DNA from: Chloroflexota bacterium
GTDB taxonomy: Bacteria > Chloroflexota > Ktedonobacteria > Ktedonobacterales > Ktedonobacteraceae
Length of the DNA: 10,740 nt
NCBI GenBank assembly: GCA_021828635.1
Contig: JAJZEJ010000749.1
Location: forward strand, 1-10,740
Direction of reading: 5' to 3'
Positions within the stretch are counted from its first letter, which is position 1; each line of letters opens with the position of its first letter. The translations under genes and the position numbers were made by a program. A model generated the notes under the pieces. It had not been told where the DNA came from. It ran no database searches and was given only the letters and a program-made list of their open reading frames with translations. Shown here piece by piece: positions 6,467-10,740 of the stretch.

Positions 6467-7084
6467 ATGATTACGCATAAGCATAAGCATAATGAGGATG
6501 TTGATTACTTTGACCGCTGGTCTGAGACGTATGAGAACTCCCACTTACAACACTGGCTCTTTGATCGCGTGCATAAAGCTGTCATCCAGACAGCCGCGCA
6601 GACATTGACCGTTGAACCTGGGGTGGTGCTGGATATCGGTTGTGGCACAGGACGCCTCTTACGTGCTGTTGCTACACGCTGGCCCAATGCGCAACTTATT
6701 GGTGTAGACCCCGCCGAAGGCATGATCACTAACGCACGACGGCTCAATCCCGACGCCACTTTCCATCTTGGTAGCGCCGAGGCTCTCCCGCTTCCCAACT
6801 ATTCAGTAGACCTGGCACTCAGCACGCTCTCCTTTCATCACTGGCAAGATCATGCGGCGGCGCTGAGCGAAATAGTTCGCGTGCTACGTCCAGGCGGCTA
6901 TTTCATTCTGGTTGATGTCAGTGCGCCACAGTGGCTGGGGCAGATTGTGAAACACGCCACTGGTCTGAGCCAGCAAAGCATCTATCGTCTTTTTCAAAAT
7001 GTGGGTTTCCAGATTGAGGGACAACAACCGCTATTCGCGCGGTATATAAAGGTCACTATCGGGAAACGCCCACTAATTCAGTAA
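6467..7084 (+). CDS. Class I SAM-dependent methyltransferase
   Basis: Cytoplasmic methyltransferase of 205 residues; the substrate is not known. It has SAM motif I VLDIGCGTG (54-62), an acidic residue Asp81 at the end of the second strand (LIGVDPAEGM), GSAEALPLP (102-110), a post-motif segment DLALSTLSFHHW and LRPGG (140-144). This is the Methyltransf_11 / UbiE-like pattern. The product is shorter than UbiE itself and lacks a clear substrate domain. The ATG at 6467 is chosen because AAGAGGAGAAGG lies directly upstream; the frame stays open back into the LacI gene, but those codons are not family-like. The N-terminus reads MITHKHKHNE, produced by a triple GCATAA repeat. It follows the LacI gene by 88 bp and precedes the disordered protein by 47 bp, which suggests but does not prove co-transcription. 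Confidence 0.88.
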   Translation: MITHKHKHNEDVDYFDRWSETYENSHLQHWLFDRVHKAVIQTAAQTLTVEPGVVLDIGCGTGRLLRAVATRWPNAQLIGVDPAEGMITNARRLNPDATFHLGSAEALPLPNYSVDLALSTLSFHHWQDHAAALSEIVRVLRPGGYFILVDVSAPQWLGQIVKHATGLSQQSIYRLFQNVGFQIEGQQPLFARYIKVTIGKRPLIQ

Positions 7085-7131
7085 CGTGCTACAGAGGTGA
7101 TGTCCTTTTTAGTTCAAGAAGGAGGCTACCT

Positions 7132-7506
7132 ATGTCGAACACGTTTGATAGTCCAGATCAGTACGACGAGTCGGACCCTGAGCAATATAATACGAATAGA
7201 GACCTGTACGGTACACAGAATCCAGCGGACAGGCCAGAACAGCAGAGCAGTAACGCACCAGAACGGCAACGCGAAAAGCAGTCTAACCTTCCTGACCAGT
7301 CAGAGCAGCAAAGTGAGGATGAAGAGGAGGGCATGGACCCCTACGATACTGAGAACCAGTTCACACAAGGAGGACGGGGAGGACAGGGAAGTCTCGGTAA
7401 TACGCAGGAGGATTATGGCAACGAGGGAGGTTCTGCACAACCGGATAGTGACCGTGACCGCTATGGCACACGCGGTAGCCAGGATCAATACGGCTACCAA
7501 CAATAA
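7132..7506 (+). CDS. Small intrinsically disordered Asp/Gln/Tyr-rich protein of unknown function
   Basis: The 124-residue product is almost wholly hydrophilic. It has no Val, Ile, Trp, Cys or His, one Lys, and many Asp, Glu, Gln, Asn, Ser and Gly, so it should be unfolded and acidic. Seven of eight Tyr follow [DE]-x: DQYD, EQYN, DLYGT, DPYDT, EDYGN, DRYGT and DQYGY, a degenerate repeat spread from end to end. There is a short acidic run (EDEEEG) in the middle and a Gly-rich patch (GGRGGQG). There is no signal peptide or membrane segment. The start is supported by a consensus AAGGAGG (7119-7125) six bases before ATG, and tandem TAA codons end it. The composition recalls hydrophilins or LEA-like stress proteins (inference only). 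It sits between the methyltransferase and ybaK, 25 bp before the latter. Another open frame on the same strand overlaps it but has a poorer start. Confidence 0.72.
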   Translation: MSNTFDSPDQYDESDPEQYNTNRDLYGTQNPADRPEQQSSNAPERQREKQSNLPDQSEQQSEDEEEGMDPYDTENQFTQGGRGGQGSLGNTQEDYGNEGGSAQPDSDRDRYGTRGSQDQYGYQQ

Positions 7507-7531
7507 TAACGTTGATAGCAGGTAAAGTGTA

Positions 7532-8023
7532 ATGGCTAAAGAACAGTATCCCGTGACGCCAGCAATCCGCTTCTTACGTGAGAAGCGGATTGCCTTTATT
7601 CCACATCTCTACCCCTATGAGGAACACGGTGGCACACAGCAAGCTGCCGAGATGCTTCATGTTTCCGAACACGCCGTCATCAAGACACTGCTGATGGAGA
7701 CCGATACCCACGCTCCCTTGATCGTGCTGATGCATGGAGATCGAGAGGTTTCCACGCGCCAGCTGGCGCGTAGCATCGAGGCACGTCACGTCGAGCCATG
7801 CGAGGTAGCGGCAGCCCAGAAATATACTGGCTATCTCATTGGCGGCATCAGCCCCTTTGGCACGCGCACAAAGCTTCCCATCTATGCCGAAGCCACACTC
7901 TTCTCGCTCGAACGTATCTATATTAATGGCGGCAAGCGTGGCTTTCTAGTCGAAATTGCACCGCAAGACCTGCGCACGGCTTTTTCGCTACAAGAGGTCA
8001 ACGTTGCCATCTACTGTCAGTGA
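7532..8023 (+). CDS. ybaK: YbaK/EbsC-family aminoacyl-tRNA deacylase (Cys-tRNA(Pro) type)
   Basis: Trans-editing enzyme that hydrolyses mischarged tRNA, classically Cys-tRNA(Pro), in the cytoplasm. The 163-residue product matches the YbaK fold throughout. TPAIRFL at 9-15 is followed by an IxFxxHxYPYEEH segment. The conserved Lys51 lies in VIKTLL, TGYLIGGISPFG (99-110) is the substrate-pocket signature, and GGKRGF (133-138) with the closing IAPQDLRTAF is typical of the family. The length is the normal 155-165. The ribosome site is weak (AGGT about nine bases upstream), so translation may depend on coupling to the disordered-protein gene that ends 25 bp before. Codons 11-21 contain a perfect 13-bp hairpin. 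The substrate could be Cys-tRNA(Pro), or another mischarged tRNA as in ProX-like relatives. The gene ends 14 bp from a convergent small gene. Confidence 0.92.
   Translation: MAKEQYPVTPAIRFLREKRIAFIPHLYPYEEHGGTQQAAEMLHVSEHAVIKTLLMETDTHAPLIVLMHGDREVSTRQLARSIEARHVEPCEVAAAQKYTGYLIGGISPFGTRTKLPIYAEATLFSLERIYINGGKRGFLVEIAPQDLRTAFSLQEVNVAIYCQ
7562..7593 (+). repeat. Perfect 13-bp hairpin inside the start of ybaK
   Basis: GCAATCCGCTTCT (7562-7574) is exactly complementary to AGAAGCGGATTGC (7581-7593) around a six-base loop TACGTG. It encodes the near-symmetrical AIRFLREKRIA and starts 30 nt after the ATG; CTTTATT follows. As RNA this would be a strong stem able to slow ribosomes or polymerase. Confidence 0.85.
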
Positions 8024-8037
8024 CATCGTCAAAACTC

Positions 8038-8241
8038 TCAGCTTTTGTGCTGCTTCTCTTTATGTTGCTTCATTACCGTGCGGGCTGCGACTTCCTCAGC
8101 GCGGTTGCCATAGCGTCCACTCTTCTCGGCTGACTCTTTGATATGCTCGTACTCTCTTTGCTCTTTATTGCTAACACCATGCAGGTGCTGTTCCGGCTTG
8201 TTATCTTTCTCTTCCGGCTTGTGTATTTCTCCTTTGCGCAT
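8038..8241 (-). CDS. Small Lys/Glu-rich protein, 67 residues, unknown function
   Basis: The product begins MRKGEIHKPEEKDNKPEQH and is highly charged throughout. Its second half, SNKEQREYEHIKESAEKSGR followed by EEVAARTVMKQHKEK, should form two amphipathic helices. That half resembles a group of short bacterial proteins with a KxEYEHI...AARTVNK pattern, often labelled plasmid-stabilisation-like, whose role is unproven. The start at 8241 is preferred because a plausible promoter places transcription near 8271. The frame runs further upstream to 8352, but that extension lacks a ribosome site. The chosen start also has only a weak ribosome site. It converges on ybaK with 14 bp between stops and diverges from the acetyltransferase gene. 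I do not recognise a toxin or antitoxin partner beside it. Confidence 0.6.
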   Translation of the reverse strand: MRKGEIHKPEEKDNKPEQHLHGVSNKEQREYEHIKESAEKSGRYGNRAEEVAARTVMKQHKEKQHKS

Positions 8242-8277
8242 AATCAAATTGCTCAGAGAACTCAACCTGATTTGCTT

Positions 8278-8306
8278 CGTATATGTGGTAGACACGCGAT
8301 GACCAA
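8278..8306 (-). promoter_or_regulatory. Candidate promoter of the 67-residue protein gene
   Basis: On the minus strand TTGGTC (8306-8301) is followed after 17 bp by TATACG (8283-8278). Transcription near 8271 would give a leader of about 30 nt before the ATG at 8241, and would exclude the longer upstream reading of that frame. The scores are moderate. Confidence 0.4.
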
Positions 8307-8394
8307 TGGAAAAGTTTCCGAAATGGATAGATGTGATGTAATATATAACCATTACTAACTTTTATGTTTAGCAGTTATGTCATGAAGGAGCGCG

Positions 8395-9264
8395 ATGATT
8401 GAGGAACAGAAACAAGGACTAGTTAAGCGACAAGGACTGAGCGAGGTTGACCTGACGGAGATTGCACAACTGGCGCATATCTGCAATAGCTGTGAAGGGC
8501 TGGACATCAAGCTAAATTGGAGCATTTTGCGTGAGCGTTCAACTAATGAAGTAAATGACCTGCTTTACTATCAGCAAGAACATCTGGTTGGCTACCTTGC
8601 CATTTATGCATTTAACACCCGCGAAGCTGAAATTAGCGGCATGATACACCCTGATTATCGGCGACAGGGCATTTTTAGTATGCTGCTGCGGGAGGCCAGT
8701 GAGGCGTGCCGACAACGCGAATTGCACAAAATTTTCCTGATTGTCGAGCATAACGCGCAAAGCGGTCAGGCTTTCGCGGCCTCATTGTTAGCACACTATC
8801 ATCATTCTGAGTATAGAATGTCGTTGAGCGAGTTGCACGCTCCGCAAAATTTCACGCCATACCTGGAGTTTCGGCTGGCACGAGCAGATGAGGGTGCGAT
8901 ACTAGCGCACATCACCAATGCCGCTTTTGCAATGGATGAGGATGCTGAGTATGCACCTGATGCCTTTGAGAATCTAGCGCGTCGCTACTATATCGCGCTC
9001 CTTGATGGCGTGTATATCGGTAAAATAAATGTATCGCTCGATGAGCAAGAAGGCTTCATCTATGGGTTCGCGGTGTCACCTGAGCAGCAGCACAAAGGCT
9101 ATGGCCGACAGATTTTGGCGCGTACTGTACAGGCCATCTATGAGATGGGGCGGCGCAATGTAGCCCTTGAAGTTGAGGTCAAGAATAGTGGCGCACTTTC
9201 GCTCTATCAATCGTGTGGTTTTTATGAAACATCGCGTTATGACTATTATAGCTTAGACATTTAA
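8395..9264 (+). CDS. Tandem-GNAT N-acetyltransferase
   Basis: Acetyl-CoA-dependent acyltransferase of 289 residues made of two GNAT domains. The N-terminal domain (about 14-140) has the acetyl-CoA loop in ISGMIHPDYRRQGIFSMLL (80-98). The C-terminal domain (about 157-289) has IYGFAVSPEQQHKGYGRQIL (222-241) and the closing NSGALSLYQSCGF (264-276). Both loops keep the Q/RxxGxG/A character, the second more strictly (HKGYG). The two-domain plan and length are like mycothiol synthase MshD, but that plan is shared by many uncharacterised enzymes and no thiol-biosynthesis gene is nearby. The substrate is therefore unknown. AAGGAG lies four bases before the ATG. The leader between 8242 and 8394 is AT-rich near 8335-8375 and shared with the divergent small gene. 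Confidence 0.88.
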   Translation: MIEEQKQGLVKRQGLSEVDLTEIAQLAHICNSCEGLDIKLNWSILRERSTNEVNDLLYYQQEHLVGYLAIYAFNTREAEISGMIHPDYRRQGIFSMLLREASEACRQRELHKIFLIVEHNAQSGQAFAASLLAHYHHSEYRMSLSELHAPQNFTPYLEFRLARADEGAILAHITNAAFAMDEDAEYAPDAFENLARRYYIALLDGVYIGKINVSLDEQEGFIYGFAVSPEQQHKGYGRQILARTVQAIYEMGRRNVALEVEVKNSGALSLYQSCGFYETSRYDYYSLDI

Positions 9265-9270
9265 ATATGA

Positions 9271-9313
9271 GGGCGTGATAAATTCAAGCGGGTGTGATAA
9301 ATCACGCCCCTAC
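9271..9313 (-). repeat. Dispersed intergenic repeat, copy B
   Basis: GGGCGTGAT (9271-9279) pairs with ATCACGCCC (9301-9309), and GTGATAAAT occurs twice in direct orientation (9275-9283 and 9294-9302), 19 bp apart. On the minus strand it reads GTAGGG, then GATTTATC, then AATTTATC with the same spacing as copy A at 441-481. It fills the gap between the acetyltransferase and DA1-type genes and ends 13 bp before the latter's ATG. Confidence 0.6.
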
Positions 9314-9326
9314 CAGAGTGTGAAGC

Positions 9327-10250
9327 ATGTTTGGACAATCTCTATGCAAGGCTTGTGGTAAACCAATATGGGGTAACGCGCTGATCGCCTTGAATGCCGC
9401 CTGGCATCCTGAACATTTTACCTGCGCGGCCTGTCAGCAACCGATTAACGGTACAAGTTTTAACGTTCATGAAGGAAAACCGTATCATCCAACCTGCCTC
9501 GTGCAATCGGTGTTACCGCGTTGTATCTTCTGTGGCAAACCACTGGTGGGCGAATTTTTAGTCGATCAATGGGGTAATCGCTATTGCAAAGAGCATCAGG
9601 GAGAATATCCCGCCTGTGAATACTGTGGGCGGCTCGTTCCACCGACAATGCGAGAATCCTCTGGACAACATGATGCTGTGCGTTGCCCTCTTTGTCGCAA
9701 AAGTGCGATTGAGACGATAGAAGATGCACAGCCCATTTTTAGTCAATTGAAACAATGGATAAGCAATCAGGGCTTGCGCTACAACAATCTGCCCATCTCA
9801 CTCGAACTCTGTGGACGTGCTACCCTCTCTCACTATCTCCAAGAGATGCACGATCATCATACGCTTGGTGTTACGCTCAGCACGACCTATATGGAAAATG
9901 GACGTATCGTGCAGAACAAAGTAGAGAAGATTGCCGTCTTGCGTGGGCTACCATCCTTCTTATTCGAGGGCGTTGTAGTACACGAGTTGGGTCACGCCTG
10001 GCTGATCGTGCATGGTATTCAGGGTTTGCCAGAATGGGCCGAAGAGGGTTTTTGTGAATTGCTGGCCTATCGCTACTATGGCGCTCAAGGTACCGATGTG
10101 GCGCGTTATCGCATAGAAAGTATGTTACGCAATCCCGACCCCATCTACGGTGAAGGTTTCCGGCGTATGCGTACTCTAGCCAAAAACATCGGTTTTGCGC
10201 AATTCCTAGAGCAATTGCGTGTGACAAAACGTTTGCCCGCTCTTTTGTGA
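9327..10250 (+). CDS. LIM zinc-finger plus DA1-type metallopeptidase
   Basis: A bacterial relative of plant DA1, a zinc peptidase regulating organ growth. The 307 residues open with a LIM domain: C7, C10, H27, H30 in WHPEHFTC, C33, C36, then YHPTC to C57. A second pair of zinc sites follows: C66/C69, C87/H90, C97/C100 and C120/C123. SAIETIEDAQPIF (126-138) matches the DA1 linker. LRGLPSFLFEGVVVHELGHA (205-224) aligns with the plant [22 protein letters not shown] region, here seen as HELGH (219-223). EWAEEGFCELLA (236-247) supplies the third zinc ligand, like plant VEEGICQVLA. No signal peptide or membrane segment is seen, so it is probably cytoplasmic. Plant DA1 has N-terminal ubiquitin-interacting motifs, absent here. 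The substrate is unknown. The ribosome site (AGAG, eight bases before ATG) is modest and the repeat at 9271-9313 ends just upstream. Confidence 0.9.
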   Translation: MFGQSLCKACGKPIWGNALIALNAAWHPEHFTCAACQQPINGTSFNVHEGKPYHPTCLVQSVLPRCIFCGKPLVGEFLVDQWGNRYCKEHQGEYPACEYCGRLVPPTMRESSGQHDAVRCPLCRKSAIETIEDAQPIFSQLKQWISNQGLRYNNLPISLELCGRATLSHYLQEMHDHHTLGVTLSTTYMENGRIVQNKVEKIAVLRGLPSFLFEGVVVHELGHAWLIVHGIQGLPEWAEEGFCELLAYRYYGAQGTDVARYRIESMLRNPDPIYGEGFRRMRTLAKNIGFAQFLEQLRVTKRLPALL

Positions 10251-10297
10251 AAACGTCAGCCACCAACCAATTTCCGTAATAGAAAGCAACTTGGCTG

Positions 10298-10326
10298 TAG
10301 CCATTACCTTTACTGATGTGTATACT
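10298..10326 (+). promoter_or_regulatory. Candidate promoter of the PaiB-family gene
   Basis: TAGCCA (10298-10303, four of six), a 17-bp spacer, then TATACT (10321-10326, five of six). It lies in the 127-bp gap after the DA1-type gene and would give a leader of about 45 nt. No terminator-like hairpin is visible in the gap, so read-through from upstream is also possible. Confidence 0.45.
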
Positions 10327-10377
10327 TATGATGTAGGGATAGAGATAATCGGTAATTGTTCTTGCAAAGAGGTAGCC

Positions 10378-10740
10378 ATGTATATTCCTTCATTCAATCG
10401 TGAAGATGATATGCAAACTCTGCACGAGTTTATGCGTACCTATAGCTTCGCCACGCTCATCACACAGCATGAGGGCGTGCCACTTGCCAGCCATCTGCCG
10501 TTCATGCTAGATAGCGAGCGTGGACGCTCTGGCACGCTGCTCTGTCACTTTGCACGCAGCAATCCACAATGGCGTTCTCTCGATCCGCAGCAAGAGCTAC
10601 TGGTGATCTTTCAGGGGCCACATGCCTATATCACGCCTTCCTGGTACGAGGTACATCCCAGCGTGCCGACCTGGAACTATGCCGTCGTGCATGCCTATGG
10701 CCTGCCGCGCATTGTTGACGATGAGCAAGAGCTATATGCG
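10378..10740 (+). CDS. PaiB-family FMN-binding protein (negative regulator type), 3' truncated by the window
   Basis: The first 121 codons are present, out of about 200-210 expected. The start MYIPSFNREDD is the usual MYIPxxF opening. HLPFMLD, CHFARSNPQW, VIFQGPHAYITPSWY and PTWNYAVVHAYG follow in the order seen in PaiB / FMN_bind_2 proteins. In Bacillus subtilis PaiB acts with the acetyltransferase PaiA in controlling protease synthesis and sporulation. The fold is the split-barrel flavin-binding type, and the biochemical role in most species is unproven. AAGAGG lies five bases before the ATG. A GNAT protein is two genes upstream, but it has two domains and is not adjacent, so a PaiA-PaiB pair is not indicated. 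Confidence 0.93.
   Translation, partial: MYIPSFNREDDMQTLHEFMRTYSFATLITQHEGVPLASHLPFMLDSERGRSGTLLCHFARSNPQWRSLDPQQELLVIFQGPHAYITPSWYEVHPSVPTWNYAVVHAYGLPRIVDDEQELYA

Noticed and set aside
7097..7525. Overlapping 142-codon frame on the same strand as the disordered protein
   Set aside because: Its start sits directly against GAGGTG with almost no spacing and the product has no family features; the 7132 frame has a consensus ribosome site and a patterned composition. Not fully excluded, since the 7132 product also lacks known homologues.
8015..8025. TGTCA-G-TGACA palindrome over the ybaK stop codon as a terminator
   Set aside because: The five-bp stem with a one-base loop cannot form a stable hairpin and has no T-run.
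8308..8319. GGAAA-AG-TTTCC palindrome in the divergent region upstream of the acetyltransferase
   Set aside because: Only five paired bases in AT-rich DNA; too short to call an operator.
8143..8358. Rightward 71-codon frame with a hydrophobic N-terminus opposite the small charged gene
   Set aside because: The hydrophobic stretch is the antisense of Lys/Glu codons, and no ribosome site precedes it.

Overview
The window is chromosomal DNA with roughly half G+C and ordinary bacterial gene density on both strands. A cautious guess is Chloroflexota, class Ktedonobacteria. The reasons are the LamG-like secreted-protein tail, the DUF1206 membrane protein, the mid-size phosphofructokinase, the LIM/DA1-type protein and intergenic GTAGGG-headed inverted repeats. 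No rRNA, tRNA, integrase or transposase gene is visible, so the host assignment rests on style and not on a marker.

Layout. (1) Positions 1-410 hold the C-terminal end of a secreted LamG-like protein read rightward. (2) Positions 492-3660 carry three leftward genes: a DUF1206 six-helix membrane protein, a NudC-type NADH pyrophosphatase, and a 6-phosphofructokinase whose two diagnostic residues point to pyrophosphate as phosphoryl donor. The last two are 79 bp apart and could be one transcript; a 32-bp-arm inverted repeat separates them from the DUF1206 gene. (3) From 3846 genes run rightward: a geranylgeranyl-reductase-family flavoprotein, then a LacI-family regulator with a near-consensus promoter and its own candidate operator. 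After these come a class I methyltransferase, a 124-residue disordered Asp/Gln/Tyr-rich protein and a YbaK-type aminoacyl-tRNA deacylase (gaps 88, 47 and 25 bp, so possibly one transcript from the LacI gene on). (4) A 67-codon leftward gene lies convergent to ybaK. (5) A tandem-GNAT acetyltransferase, a LIM zinc-finger plus DA1-type metallopeptidase, and the start of a PaiB-family FMN-binding protein run rightward to the end of the window.

The genes look like housekeeping, redox and stress functions and not one dedicated pathway. Themes are nucleotide and PPi economy (NudC releases NMN and AMP, the kinase probably spends PPi), translation quality control (YbaK) and small hydrophilic proteins.

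The most striking items are the LIM-DA1 protein, a bacterial relative of the plant ubiquitin-activated DA1 peptidases, and the intergenic inverted repeats. Two of the repeats (441-481 and, reversed, 9271-9313) share the same architecture: GTAGGG, then GATTTATC, then a second ATTTATC 19 nt further on. Also notable are the disordered protein in which nearly every Tyr sits in a [DE]-x-Y context, a perfect 13-bp hairpin early in ybaK, and a short upstream ORF with a consensus ribosome binding site overlapping the flavoprotein start.
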